DNA of 64,000 nt from Deltaproteobacteria bacterium (GCA_002731275.1 PCBK01000052.1:412724-476723), one strand, 5' to 3'. Positions 44,241 through 53,433 are shown, numbered from the stretch's first letter. Notes: generated by a model from the letters alone, not told the origin. A program made the numbers and translations.

Positions 44241-46059
44241 CTTGCTGCTGTGCGTACTGTTGTTGCATCTGAATGTACTGTTGTAGGTACTGCTGTTGTT
44301 GGTCCGGTGCCATCTGCGAAAAGTGCTGTTGCTGCTCTGGTGACATCTGCGCGTACATCTGCTGCATGTATTGTTGTTGTAGCTGTGCTTGTTGCTGTTG
44401 CATTTGGATGTATTGTTGCAGGTATTGTTGTTGTTGGTCCGGTGCCATCTGCGAAAAGTGCTGTTGCTGCTCAGGTGACATCTGTGCGTACATCTGCTGC
44501 ATGTACTGTTGTTGTTGTTCAGGTGAAAGTCCTACCTGCTGTTGCTGTGCAGGTGCTTGCTGTTGCTGTGCAGGTGCTTGCTGTTGCTGTGCAGGTGCTT
44601 GTTGTTGTTGGACAGGCGCTTGCTGTTCGGCAGGTGCTTGCTGTTGTTCGGCAGGTGCTTGCTGGGCAGGTGCCGGATCATTTGCAAACATCGAAGATGC
44701 TGGTGCAGACTCCTCTTTTCCTTCATCGGCAAGGCCAAGGAAAGAAGCACCGAACTCTTTGGCTTCCTGATCAGACATCCCGGATGAGTCGGACTCATCG
44801 GAGAGGTAGCTGAGAGCCATACGACCTGGATCGTCTACATCATCGTCAGTGAGGATGGTGTTTGTCGGCTTCATATCGCTATCGCCGAGGCCACGTTCGC
44901 GGATCATAGAGAAGATCTTGTTGATGGACTTCGCGAGCTTGCGCCAATCCCCACTCAAGCCTTTCTCAGGAATGTCAGGAAACTCGTCTTGTGGAGCAGT
45001 TTGGAGACGAGGCAAGACGATCCGGAAGTAGAAGATCTCCGCACCAGACAACCATGTCCCCAGCAAAAAGACGAGGATAAATCCGACAAGCGCGATGATA
45101 CGAGGACCACCACTCTCGAAGAAGTTGTCTTTGTTGACATTGAGGAAGCGATTGGGGATGGGAGAGAGCAACGTATAGCCGATGTTTCCGGGGCTAAGAT
45201 CCGCAGGAAATACACCGACCATGTAGGTGTAATCGACTTCTTGGATGCGGCTCTTGAGCAGGTCGCGGTTCATCCCGTTGTAGTATTTTTCGAGGATGAA
45301 GTCATAGGCTTTGGTCTTAAACCAGCCACGGACAAATCCCTGCGCCTTTCCAGCGACGTTGTACGCGATAGGCGCGAGATTGGGCTCCCCGGCTTTGTTC
45401 TTGGTCGCAGTAAAGAGCACGACACGTCCGCCTTTTGGCAACAACCCTTTTACACTAGAGAAGACGCTGTTGTTAAAGGTGCGCGCATAGAGGACTGCGC
45501 CGACGATATCGTTCTTCTTTTTGGTGCTGTAAACAGGCGCCGAGGCGACAAAGAGGCTCTCCCCATCGATATTCCAAATCCCCGTACGCGAACGACCTTG
45601 CAATGCATCATTGGCGTGGGGAACGTTTGGCAGCTTGTCTTTTTCAAAGTCAAACTTTTCCGGTCGATTGGAGCGGAACACAACACGCCCGTCACGAGAC
45701 ACAACGAACAGTTTCTCCGTCCCTTTGTTGAGACGAGTGTGTGCCTTGAAGTTACGAAAGATGTCCTTATGCACTTCTTGGTAACTCATGACCTTGGAGA
45801 GGTGATCATCGGCGTCGTAATTGATGCCGCTCATCCCCTTTCGCAAGCTCGTATCCTTTGCGAAAGTTTTGCTCTTTTTCCCGATCATCTCGTAAAAATC
45901 GAGAAGCTTTCTTTCAAACCGCTGCCCATGCAAGATGGGTCGCAATCGGTCCTGTTCTTCTGCGACCTGGTTAATGAGGGTGGGTTGCATGACCCAAATA
46001 AGCGCTGTGACGATCCCAAAAAGGATAACGCCTAACCATACCTTGATATGGAAAAACAT
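44236..46059 (-). CDS. Cache-like membrane sensor with Gln/Pro-rich repeat tail
   Basis: 607 residues. Membrane spans lie at ~5-24 (IKVWLGVILFGIVTALIWVM) and ~320-342 (IIALVGFILVFLLGTW). The ~290-residue periplasmic domain between them has a Cache-like pattern (LFVVSRDGRVVFRSNR, GIWNIDGESLFVASAPVYS, DIVGAVLYARTF), as in chemoreceptors and sensor kinases. No HAMP, kinase, methyl-accepting or cyclase output follows. Instead there is an acidic stretch (~395-460) and a Gln/Ala/Pro/Met/Tyr-rich tail from ~464 to the end, including two near-identical 45-residue repeats. The tail resembles a low-complexity, prion-like segment that might self-associate. The start 46059 has GAGAGG upstream but 12-13 bases away. 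Confidence 0.75.
   Translation of the reverse strand: MFFHIKVWLGVILFGIVTALIWVMQPTLINQVAEEQDRLRPILHGQRFERKLLDFYEMIGKKSKTFAKDTSLRKGMSGINYDADDHLSKVMSYQEVHKDIFRNFKAHTRLNKGTEKLFVVSRDGRVVFRSNRPEKFDFEKDKLPNVPHANDALQGRSRTGIWNIDGESLFVASAPVYSTKKKNDIVGAVLYARTFNNSVFSSVKGLLPKGGRVVLFTATKNKAGEPNLAPIAYNVAGKAQGFVRGWFKTKAYDFILEKYYNGMNRDLLKSRIQEVDYTYMVGVFPADLSPGNIGYTLLSPIPNRFLNVNKDNFFESGGPRIIALVGFILVFLLGTWLSGAEIFYFRIVLPRLQTAPQDEFPDIPEKGLSGDWRKLAKSINKIFSMIRERGLGDSDMKPTNTILTDDDVDDPGRMALSYLSDESDSSGMSDQEAKEFGASFLGLADEGKEESAPASSMFANDPAPAQQAPAEQQQAPAEQQAPVQQQQAPAQQQQAPAQQQQAPAQQQQVGLSPEQQQQYMQQMYAQMSPEQQQHFSQMAPDQQQQYLQQYIQMQQQQAQLQQQYMQQMYAQMSPEQQQHFSQMAPDQQQQYLQQYIQMQQQYAQQQG
44265..44534 (-). repeat. Two 135-bp direct repeats encoding the Gln-rich tail
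   Basis: Copies at 44265-44399 and 44400-44534 differ at few positions, mostly synonymous, and encode YMQQMYAQMSPEQQQ-type sequence. Next to them (44535-44660) lie shorter APAQQQQ-type units. The copies look recent compared with the 38-bp array just downstream. Confidence 0.8.
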
Positions 46060-46185
46060 CTGTCCGAATGCCTCTCACCGGTAAGTGTGCCTTCTCTTCA
46101 ACGCAGAAAACACAAATGTTAACGGGATAAAGTGCAGCCAACCTGCACGCGTAGACGAATAGATCTCAAATCAGAGGAGAGTGAT

Positions 46186-46202
46186 TTTGTCCGTAGGACA
46201 AA
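46186..46202. promoter_or_regulatory. Perfect 7-3-7 palindrome, possible operator
   Basis: TTTGTCC-GTA-GGACAAA, just downstream of a predicted - strand promoter and 127 bases before the sensor gene start. This is the place where a repressor would block the first transcribed bases. Confidence 0.4.
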
Positions 46203-46212
46203 TACGAACGCT

Positions 46213-46240
46213 AGGATACCAGATTTTGGACAGAGGTCAA
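46213..46240 (-). promoter_or_regulatory. Putative promoter of the Gln-rich sensor gene
   Basis: On the - strand TTGACC (46240-46235), 16 bases, TATCCT (46218-46213). Predicted transcript start near 46205, giving a ~145-base 5' UTR. The rest of the 359-base gap (46060-46418) shows no credible gene. Confidence 0.4.
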
Positions 46241-46418
46241 GCGGCGGAGTTTCCCACAGAATCGTAATATGCGTGTAGGCCGCGCGATAGCGCAATCGTC
46301 CTCTTCGAGACAGGCACAGCGATCCCGCGATGGGAGCGCCGACTTTGACATGAGGGAAACTGTGGAGAAGGACAACGTGGGCAGGTGTTGTGGACAGACA
46401 AACAGCTCAGGGAGAGGT

Positions 46419-48422
46419 TTAGGGTTTGGTCCTCGCACGTAAATTACGCATACTTCGGGAGCGAAAGCGCGAGACATTCGACAAGAAGAACGCGACACCT
46501 GCACCAAACATCCCAACACCACCGATAGATGGAGAGCTGAGAAGTGTCAAGCCAGAGAGCACCCCAACCCCAATAAACAACGGTCGGTATTCTTTGGCAT
46601 GTACAGCATATGGGACGGTGCTGTGTGGTTTGATGGACGCAATCGTCTCCGTTTTCAAGTCCGAGAGCCAACCACGAATGCCCCCTAACATCGCGTCCTT
46701 CTCATGATGACTCACGATAAACGCAGAGGACGCGCGCAACATTTGATTGCGGAACATCAATAAACGTCGGACACTTCGTCCGATTCGACCTCTCATTCGA
46801 GGCAGTTTGGGTTGCCATGCCATAAACCAGGGACGCAGAGGACGAAAATCCAAGAAGCTGGCGTTGTGTCCAACACGTAGGGACTTTTGCAGGTGTGGAG
46901 CATGGCCCACCCCTTGCGCGACTGTCTGCTTGGGTCCCTTGATGTTCATCCACTTCTTGAGCGTGTCGAGATCCAAAGAGAGCTTGAGCGCTTGCTTGCC
47001 AACAACAGCGAAAAAGGACGCTCCTGATGGGAGAAAAAATTCGTATGCCGTCGTCCCCCCGACCTGATGCTCGCGGATCTGCAACAGACGGTGAGCGGTC
47101 ATACGTTTCACGACACGTGCGAGGAGCGCAGAGGCTTTCGCGCTATCGCGTACTCCAAAGAACACTCCCACTCCCTTGTGCGTTGACATCAATGGCAACG
47201 CCTCCATTGTATGGAGCATCATCATAGCGCCGACTTGACCGGTCAATGTTCCAAGAATATCGTGCTCAATATCAACACCAAAATGTGTCAAAATGCGCTG
47301 GCGCACGTTTGCATAACCACGCAACATCTTGTGGGTTTTCTTCGCGCTCATGCGCTTTTTAAGTTGCTTCATCACAAAACGCTTCAAACGCTCTGTCCGA
47401 ACAGTCGTCGTGTTGAAAAAGAATGTCCCTTTGGGCAAGAAGTTCCCCATATCGATGGGCTTTTTCAGGGGCTCAAACAAGGAGAAGAAGGGGTTTCCTT
47501 TTTTGACGAAGCTTAATTTTTCACGCATGGAGACGCGTTTACCAGCGATCTGTAATCCCCAATCAAACGTACCAAGGGCCTCCAAAAAGGAAGAGACACT
47601 GTTGTCAATGAGACTTCGCGCCTTCTTGGGCAAGCGCTTGCGGATCAACTTGACGACTTTTTCAGCCCGTACAAAGAGCGTAAATTGCGCAGGGCCAAAA
47701 CGTTTGACATGGTCTTTGTAATCTTTCGCCTTGGCCACAGCGTTGGGGTGCTTGCTCAACGCGTCGAGGAATGTTTTGTGGGCATTCTCCAACCAATCAG
47801 GCGCAAACGTCTCAAAAAACCTCGCGTACTTTTGGGGGCGCCCCAAACTCGTCGACATCAACAAGTTGCGATCCCGTGCCAGCAAAAACAGAGGGACGTT
47901 CCTCTCCCCGTTTGCTTGGACCAGATAATAATCTTGGTTGGCTTTGGGGTTGGGGATGTGAACCAACGAAGCGCGTCCACTTTTCTTCACCATTTGCGCT
48001 AATCCAGCGAGGACTTGGGGATCTTGCATCCATACCCATAGAGACATGTGCACAGGAACAGGGGCCGAACGAAAACGCGATGTTTGGACTGCAAACAGCG
48101 CTCCTTTGTCGAAGTCGACCCCTGTCATTTGCAAGATGAAGCGAAATTTCATGGGCAACAACTGCATCAACTCTTTGGGATCTTTGGTATTCGGCATATC
48201 TTTGTTGCCAAAGATCAGAGGGAGTAACTCGTAGAGATGATGAAAGCGTACGAGACCAAGGACCCTGTCAGAGTCGAGTCGTCCGGCGACTCCTGTGAGA
48301 GCCGCGAGTGCTGAAGAAGTGGGACGTTTAGGTGCGGTTGTTTGTGCCATTGTGGGTGATGAGACAGACAACAACATGCCGAAGCACATCACACCGACCA
48401 AGAACTTGTAGCGATCGCGCAT
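46419..48422 (-). CDS. Large secreted protein of unknown function (DUF3352-like pattern)
   Basis: 667 residues from ATG 48422, 8 bases after AAGGAG (GTG 48425 is adjacent). A signal peptide ends near TMAQ-T. The body is an alternating helix/strand protein with repeated features: DRVLGLVRFHHLYELLPL, GALFAVQTSR, VGVFFGVRDSAKASALLARV, AYEFFLPSGASFFAVVG and an FL-D-F segment. This layout resembles DUF3352-type periplasmic proteins, but identity is not certain. The last ~80 residues contain two hydrophobic stretches (FIGVGVLSGLTLLSSPSIGG, VGMFGAGVAFFLSNV) that could anchor it in a membrane. It lies 94 bases downstream of the kinase gene on the same strand, so it could share its transcript. Confidence 0.7.
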   Translation of the reverse strand: MRDRYKFLVGVMCFGMLLSVSSPTMAQTTAPKRPTSSALAALTGVAGRLDSDRVLGLVRFHHLYELLPLIFGNKDMPNTKDPKELMQLLPMKFRFILQMTGVDFDKGALFAVQTSRFRSAPVPVHMSLWVWMQDPQVLAGLAQMVKKSGRASLVHIPNPKANQDYYLVQANGERNVPLFLLARDRNLLMSTSLGRPQKYARFFETFAPDWLENAHKTFLDALSKHPNAVAKAKDYKDHVKRFGPAQFTLFVRAEKVVKLIRKRLPKKARSLIDNSVSSFLEALGTFDWGLQIAGKRVSMREKLSFVKKGNPFFSLFEPLKKPIDMGNFLPKGTFFFNTTTVRTERLKRFVMKQLKKRMSAKKTHKMLRGYANVRQRILTHFGVDIEHDILGTLTGQVGAMMMLHTMEALPLMSTHKGVGVFFGVRDSAKASALLARVVKRMTAHRLLQIREHQVGGTTAYEFFLPSGASFFAVVGKQALKLSLDLDTLKKWMNIKGPKQTVAQGVGHAPHLQKSLRVGHNASFLDFRPLRPWFMAWQPKLPRMRGRIGRSVRRLLMFRNQMLRASSAFIVSHHEKDAMLGGIRGWLSDLKTETIASIKPHSTVPYAVHAKEYRPLFIGVGVLSGLTLLSSPSIGGVGMFGAGVAFFLSNVSRFRSRSMRNLRARTKP

Positions 48423-48516
48423 CACAAGGACTCCTTTGTTTGATCAGTTAGAATTGATGGGGGAAGAGATCGAGCAGAAGAATAGAACGGATGCGAGCAA
48501 TTGACAAGTATGCTCG

Positions 48517-50589
48517 TCAACGAAGAAGGCGAAAAGCTTTATTCATATAGACGTTCATAGATTCAGTTTTCCCACCCACGTACGCTTTGTAAATTTTGGG
48601 GAAGATATCATCTTCGATCAGTTTTTTGATGTTTTTGTTGATCGATTTTCGGCGCACAGCGCGTTTGTGCAACTGTTGCAAACGTTGGTATTTGATGTTT
48701 GCGATGTAGCGTGGGAGTTTCCGCATACGATTGAGCCGTCTTACAAGTTGTTTGAGCTGCTTGTTCGCTTTTCCAAGCTCACCCTTTTTTGCGAGCTTAG
48801 CCGCACGAAAATAGAGCTTTCGGTTTTTGCGTCCGAGATCGTAACGTGGTGAGAGTTTGTACTTGTTGAGCCAGCCTTGCACTTTTTTGTAAGTTGTCCG
48901 AAAAGTCTCTTGTTGCTTTCTCTGAAGTGCAGAGACTCCTCGTCGGGCAGAAGGTCGTCGCTTGACCATACGCCGAGGACGTTTGACACGAACGCGACGT
49001 CGAGTCTTTGTTCGTCGCTCCTCAGGCTTGATCATACTCTTTCCCTGTTGGTTGGCCCAAAGCGCATACCCACCAATCACAGCCCCAACAAGTAACAGCA
49101 ACAAAAAGATCCAACGACTGCTCGATTTTTTGCCGAAATCAGGTTCAGGTAAAGAGTCCAACTCGATAGGAGAAGGACTCCCAGAAGACGTACGCGGCGT
49201 ACTTGATATGGCAGGGCGGCCCTGGTTCATAGGCGCCATTGGAGCAGGCTTAAAAGAGGAAGCCGGTGTACGCAAGGGAGCTTGGTTGGGTGGGACTTTC
49301 GGGAGCCCTCCGCCAGGTGTGATATTGGGCCCCAGGATCGGCGTATAGCCTGGGTTATTACCTGTGACAGGAGGTTTGGCAGCGTTGGGAAGCCCTGGTC
49401 CAGCGTGTGGTGCACCAATGGGGGGAAGTGGACCGGGGACAGAGGGGATGACAGGTTCTGAAGAGGAAGCGGGCTTCGTGGTCGCGATCATTCCAGAGGG
49501 TGGACGTGTTGACGCGACAGGTGTGCCGGAGGATTTGGGTTTCGCGACGGGGATCGACTTGCTCGCATCGACAGGCGCGGGCTCCTCGGCTTCCAACAAG
49601 ACGCGCTCCAAATCAGCTTGGAGTTCAGCCTCTTTCAACGCTTTTTGTAGCTCCTCACTAAACTCTTGCGCGTTGGCAAAGCGATCTTCACGTTTTTTGC
49701 TGAGTGAGCGCATGATGGCTTTTTCAAGCAAACGAGGCACACGTGCTTCGGGAGCGACTTTGGAGATGGGTTCGGGTTGATCTGTGAGGTGTCGCGCGAT
49801 CACTTCGACAGGAGTCGACCCTCGAAACGGAACATCCCCTGTCAACATCTCGTACAGGATGACTCCCATACTGTAGAGGTCAGTGCGTCCGTCGAGTTCT
49901 TCTCCCTTTGCTTGCTCAGGTGACATGTAGTACGGCGTACCACAGATCATTCCAAACATCGTCAGTGCAGATTCGCCGTCCGTTGCGGGTTGTTGAATTT
50001 TGGCGATCCCAAAGTCGCAGACCTTCGCGAAGTCCTTATTACCAGGAAGATCGGCGAGCATGATGTTTTCAGGCTTCAGATCGCGGTGGATGATGTTGGC
50101 GTCGTGGGCGAGATGGATCGCACCAAGCGCCTGGGTCGCGATCTTCACGGCACGTTCGGGAGTGAGAGGAGCTTCGCGTGCGATCACTTCGGCGAGGTCT
50201 TCTCCAACGATGTACTCCATCGCGATGTACAGAGAACCTTCCTCTGTCTGACCAAAGTCAAAAATCCCGATGCTGTTGGGGTGAGAGAAACGACTCGCGG
50301 CTTCAGCTTCACGACGAAAACGTTTGGCGACGCGTTGGTCTTCCATCAAATGTTGATGCAGGATCTTGATCGCCACTTTTCGGTTGATCGGCTCCTGGAT
50401 CGCTTTGTACACACGACCCATCGCCCCCTGACCAATTAACTCAGCGATTCGAAATTTTCCAACCAGGAGAGTATCAATGAATGGATCTTTGCCGTCTTCA
50501 TTCAACTCTGCGTCAAGAGGAACACCACAATTCTCGCAGATCTCGAGTTCATCGTCGTTGGAATGAGCACATTTGGGGCAAGTCTTCAC
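48517..50589 (-). CDS. Zinc-ribbon Ser/Thr protein kinase with Pro-rich linker
   Basis: 690 residues from GTG 50589, AAAGG 8 bases upstream. N-terminal zinc ribbon (CPKCAHSND, CENCGVP). Kinase domain ~45-315: GQGAMGRVYKA, VAIKILHQH, HRDLKPENIML, CDFGIAKI and GTPYYMSPEQ, complete. A Pro/Ser/Ala-rich disordered linker (~340-490) leads to a membrane span near 495-515 (WIFLLLLLVGAVIGGYALWA) and a very basic helical C-terminus (Arg/Lys runs, then KKVQGWLNKYKLSPRYDLG). It has the kinase-TM-stalk plan of its neighbours. The large secreted protein gene follows. Input signal unknown. Confidence 0.92.
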   Translation of the reverse strand: MKTCPKCAHSNDDELEICENCGVPLDAELNEDGKDPFIDTLLVGKFRIAELIGQGAMGRVYKAIQEPINRKVAIKILHQHLMEDQRVAKRFRREAEAASRFSHPNSIGIFDFGQTEEGSLYIAMEYIVGEDLAEVIAREAPLTPERAVKIATQALGAIHLAHDANIIHRDLKPENIMLADLPGNKDFAKVCDFGIAKIQQPATDGESALTMFGMICGTPYYMSPEQAKGEELDGRTDLYSMGVILYEMLTGDVPFRGSTPVEVIARHLTDQPEPISKVAPEARVPRLLEKAIMRSLSKKREDRFANAQEFSEELQKALKEAELQADLERVLLEAEEPAPVDASKSIPVAKPKSSGTPVASTRPPSGMIATTKPASSSEPVIPSVPGPLPPIGAPHAGPGLPNAAKPPVTGNNPGYTPILGPNITPGGGLPKVPPNQAPLRTPASSFKPAPMAPMNQGRPAISSTPRTSSGSPSPIELDSLPEPDFGKKSSSRWIFLLLLLVGAVIGGYALWANQQGKSMIKPEERRTKTRRRVRVKRPRRMVKRRPSARRGVSALQRKQQETFRTTYKKVQGWLNKYKLSPRYDLGRKNRKLYFRAAKLAKKGELGKANKQLKQLVRRLNRMRKLPRYIANIKYQRLQQLHKRAVRRKSINKNIKKLIEDDIFPKIYKAYVGGKTESMNVYMNKAFRLLR

Positions 50590-50847
50590 GGAGTCGACCT
50601 TTACATGTTTTCCACAAAGGGTGGTACTTCGTCTATATCATCGTCGAAGAGCTTAAAAAAGCACGATGTTTGCTTATTCACAACGTACTCTACCATAGTT
50701 CACCGACGCACTCAAGAAGCAAACCGAAAACGTTTGAAGTCTCCAATGTATCGAAGTTGACGTGAGAAGATTTGTGGAGGTGCTGTACAGGAAGAAGAGG
50801 CGAACAGGAGGGACGAAACAGGTACCGCCACGATGGTGTATAGGGGA

Positions 50848-51756
50848 CTAGAATGGAGCCTGTAGCTCAGGCCACTGGGGTCCCGATGAAGCAGCAGCGA
50901 CGCCAATCGCGACGCCAGCTCCAACGACAACCACGCCCCCAACCACAGCCCAAAACCACACCTTGCGAAACACAGGCTCACCGGCAGGGGCTGGACGCCT
51001 CTCAGGTGGTCTTGTGTCAGGTCGTCTTGCGACTGGCGCGAGCGAAGGCAACGCGATGGAGATCGTCATTTTTTTCCCAGGCTTCATCGTGATGGAGCGC
51101 TCGTAGGGCTTGTGTTTTGGGTGCGATATCTTGAGCGCATATTCCTTACCAGGCTTCAGAGACAATGTTGTAGGCAGCTCACCGCTGGCTTTACCATCGA
51201 GCGTCACCGCTGCTCCTTTAGGTGTCCCCTCAAGCACCAGTTTGGCGTCTGTGGGAGGAAAGAGTGCAGTCATGACGGCAGGTAATTGGCTCTCCATCCC
51301 TTTAAATCCGTCAAAGGTTTTGTTGGTACGCTTGACTTGTTTGCCTGTTGACAGATCGACGAGTAAAAAGTCAATCAGGATCTTCTCTCCAAAGCCACCG
51401 ATCCCCAGAAACAACGCGAGATCTGTCTTCAGAAACGTTTTCCCTTTTGCAGATAGACACTTTACAGTTGGAGGATCGCATGCTTTGAGTTTGACGAGCC
51501 CGTACTTGCCGAGTCTCTTGGTGACTTCGGAGAGCGCGAGTGGTGCGGTGCCTGTATGCTTCTGGTATGCTGCGTTGGTCAACGTCAAGATCTTGGCCAC
51601 CTTGCTTTTGATACCCAACACTTGGAACGCTGCGATCCCTAATGTCTTCTGTTGTGCGTACGATGGAGCAGGTGCGCAGAGGATAACGGCCAAGCAGATC
51701 GCGAGGCTGGAGAATAAACCACGTTTCAGACGAACAGGGTGAAGAACACGCATCAT
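50848..51756 (-). CDS. Secreted PEGA-domain protein with C-terminal membrane span
   Basis: 302 residues from ATG 51756 after GAGGATG (a second ATG follows at 51753). A signal peptide (LAICLAVILCAPAPSYAQQ) precedes an ~145-residue domain (LGIAAFQVLGIKSKVAKILT, ALFLGIGGFGEKILIDFLLV) that resembles TolB- or curli-type beta/alpha sensors. A PEGA domain follows (~175-245: LVLEGTPKGAAVTLDGKASG, SHPKHKPYERSITMKPGKKM), then a Pro/Arg linker and a membrane span near the end (FWAVVGGVVVVGAGVAIGVA). It matches the layout of the protein at 35729-36658. It lies 193 bases downstream of atpE; the genes between 50.8 and 53.8 kb may be one transcript. Confidence 0.8.
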   Translation of the reverse strand: MMRVLHPVRLKRGLFSSLAICLAVILCAPAPSYAQQKTLGIAAFQVLGIKSKVAKILTLTNAAYQKHTGTAPLALSEVTKRLGKYGLVKLKACDPPTVKCLSAKGKTFLKTDLALFLGIGGFGEKILIDFLLVDLSTGKQVKRTNKTFDGFKGMESQLPAVMTALFPPTDAKLVLEGTPKGAAVTLDGKASGELPTTLSLKPGKEYALKISHPKHKPYERSITMKPGKKMTISIALPSLAPVARRPDTRPPERRPAPAGEPVFRKVWFWAVVGGVVVVGAGVAIGVAAASSGPQWPELQAPF

Positions 51757-51949
51757 TATAACATCCTCAAAACATCGACAAAAGGACACGTTGGGTGCAG
51801 ACGAGAGCATTCCACAACGCTTCTCAGGATGAGAAACATCCGCTACATCAGAGAGGGTACTCTTTGCATGAAGAAAATGTCAAGAGATGTGTCGGAAGAT
51901 CTTGGGGAATAAAAGAGGAAGAAATGAGGGGGGTAGGTAAGGCTTGTGA

Positions 51950-52276
51950 TTAAGCCTTGAAGACGAGGAAGATACAGATGAGGAAGGTGAAGATAACGAG
52001 GGATTCGATGAGCGCGAGTGCGATGATCATGGGGTTGAAGATTTTTTGTTGTGCGCTGGGGTTACGAGCGATACCTTCGAGCGCTGCAGCACCGATACGG
52101 CCCTGACCGAGCGCGCCACCGAAAGCAGCGATGCCGATACCGAGACCAGCTGCGAGCATTGCTGCCCACTGCCATCCACCGGAAGCTGCTGCTGCTTTGT
52201 CAGCAGCCATTGCGACGGAAGCGAAAACGAAGACAGCGAGAAATGCGAAAGCGGAAACGACCCATTGTTTTTTCAT
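51950..52276 (-). CDS. atpE: ATP synthase Fo subunit c with cleavable N-terminal extension
   Basis: Forms the ion-carrying c-ring. 108 residues, about 25 more than the usual ~80, because residues 1-24 form a signal-like segment (MKKQWVVSAFAFLAVFVFAS ending AMA-AD). The hairpin follows: helix 1 with GLGIGIAAFGGALGQGRIGA, the polar loop ARNPSAQ, and helix 2 with the carrier Glu91 (ALIESLVIF). Gln58 and Glu91-Ser92 align, with the right spacing, with the Na+-binding residues Gln32 and Glu65-Ser66 of the Ilyobacter ring, although Thr67 and Tyr70 equivalents are Leu and Phe. Ion choice is uncertain. It lies 34 bases after atpB. Confidence 0.95.
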   Translation of the reverse strand: MKKQWVVSAFAFLAVFVFASVAMAADKAAAASGGWQWAAMLAAGLGIGIAAFGGALGQGRIGAAALEGIARNPSAQQKIFNPMIIALALIESLVIFTFLICIFLVFKA

Positions 52277-52310
52277 GATTTTTTAACTCCTTCGACAGTG
52301 TTCTCATATC

Positions 52311-53042
52311 TTAGTGGTCATGAGAGACTGCAAGACTGATATAGATACTCGAAAGTAATGTGAAAACAAAGGCTTGAACAAAGGACACGAACAACCCTAG
52401 TCCCATAAAAATGATGGGAACAAATACGGGAGCAAATTGAGAAAAGAGACCCAATACGATGTGGTCACCAGTCATGTTTCCGAACAAACGAAGACTCAAG
52501 GAGACCGGGCGGACAATATGTCCGATGACTTCGATGATAACCATCAACGGAGCCAACCACGCGACAGGACCCATAAAATGCTTCGCATAGTTTTTCCAAC
52601 CATGCTCGCGGATTCCTTCAAGGTTGTAGAACACAAAGACAATTACTGCGATGGGAATGTTTGTGTTGATGTTGTCTGTAGCTGGTAAAAACCCAGGGAC
52701 AATCCCCATCAAGTTGTTCACAAAAATGAACAGAAACACTGAAGCCAACAGATAGAAGTAACGATCTGTTTTCTCACCAAGGATCCCATAGAACAAGCCA
52801 TACAGTCCTTGTACAACGAGTTCGATGACGTTACGCAAGCTCAGCCCACGTTCGGGGACGAGGACTTCGTCTTCGCTTGCGCCATCATATGCTCTGTGAA
52901 CTCTCAGGGAGAGATAGGCGATTGCGATGGTTGCGATCGCAGCCATTACGACGTGGCTGTAATGATGATCCAACCCTAGCAAGCTAAAGAAAGACCAGTG
53001 ATCAGCACCACCTGCGGCAAACATTGAGAAAGGAAGAAACAT
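52311..53042 (-). CDS. atpB: ATP synthase Fo subunit a
   Basis: 243 residues from ATG 53042, GGAGTG 8 bases upstream; the frame runs 12 codons further without a better site. Multi-span inner-membrane stator subunit that forms the ion half-channels. The essential Arg is in VRPVSLSLRLFGNMTGDHIV (IRPxSLSxRLFGN family motif). Typical features include NLMGIVPGF and a final FVQAFVFTLLSSIYI helix. It lies 7 bases after the atpI stop and 34 before atpE, so the three are one operon. No b or delta subunit or F1 gene follows. Confidence 0.96.
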   Translation of the reverse strand: MFLPFSMFAAGGADHWSFFSLLGLDHHYSHVVMAAIATIAIAYLSLRVHRAYDGASEDEVLVPERGLSLRNVIELVVQGLYGLFYGILGEKTDRYFYLLASVFLFIFVNNLMGIVPGFLPATDNINTNIPIAVIVFVFYNLEGIREHGWKNYAKHFMGPVAWLAPLMVIIEVIGHIVRPVSLSLRLFGNMTGDHIVLGLFSQFAPVFVPIIFMGLGLFVSFVQAFVFTLLSSIYISLAVSHDH

Positions 53043-53049
53043 GTGCGTT

Positions 53050-53433
53050 TCACTCCGCTTTATTGGGTAACATGCCAAAGAATAGGACTGCTACAAACAC
53101 ATTGCTCACACCCGCTGCAAAACCAAGGATATGAACAGGTGTCGCCAATAACAGTGACAGCAACCCTGCAAGAAAAAAAGTAAGCTTGAGGGTAAACCGC
53201 GAGAAGATCGTCAACAGTGAAGGATTGGCTTGTGTGCTCTGCCCTTCTGTCGCGGCTTGCGTATGAAAAACAGCACCCCAGCTCCAAATCAACAGACGCA
53301 AATTGAGCGAGCCAAAGACCGCACCAAGTAAGGCTGAGAGTGTGATCCCAAGCTCTCCCATCACGAGAGAGCCTAGCGTCACAACACCACCCACCCAGAG
53401 GGCGATCTTTTCTATTTGCTTGAGCTCATCCAC
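53050..53433 (-). CDS. atpI: ATP synthase subunit I-like membrane protein
   Basis: 127 residues, GTG start at 53433 (weak ribosome-binding site). Four hydrophobic segments (ALWVGGVVTLGSLVMG, LSALLGAVFGSLNLRLLIWS, LTFFLAGLLSLLLATP, GFAAGVSNVFVAVLFFG) fit the ATP-synthase I family, which assists assembly of the c-ring and may handle Mg2+. The position directly before atpB is the usual one. It lies 110 bases downstream of the small atpZ-like gene. Confidence 0.8.
   Translation of the reverse strand: MDELKQIEKIALWVGGVVTLGSLVMGELGITLSALLGAVFGSLNLRLLIWSWGAVFHTQAATEGQSTQANPSLLTIFSRFTLKLTFFLAGLLSLLLATPVHILGFAAGVSNVFVAVLFFGMLPNKAE

Noticed and set aside
43771-44286. 171-codon + strand frame through the 38-bp repeat array
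   Set aside because: No ribosome-binding site; the repeat period is not a multiple of three, so each unit encodes a different peptide; it overlaps the sensor gene antisense.
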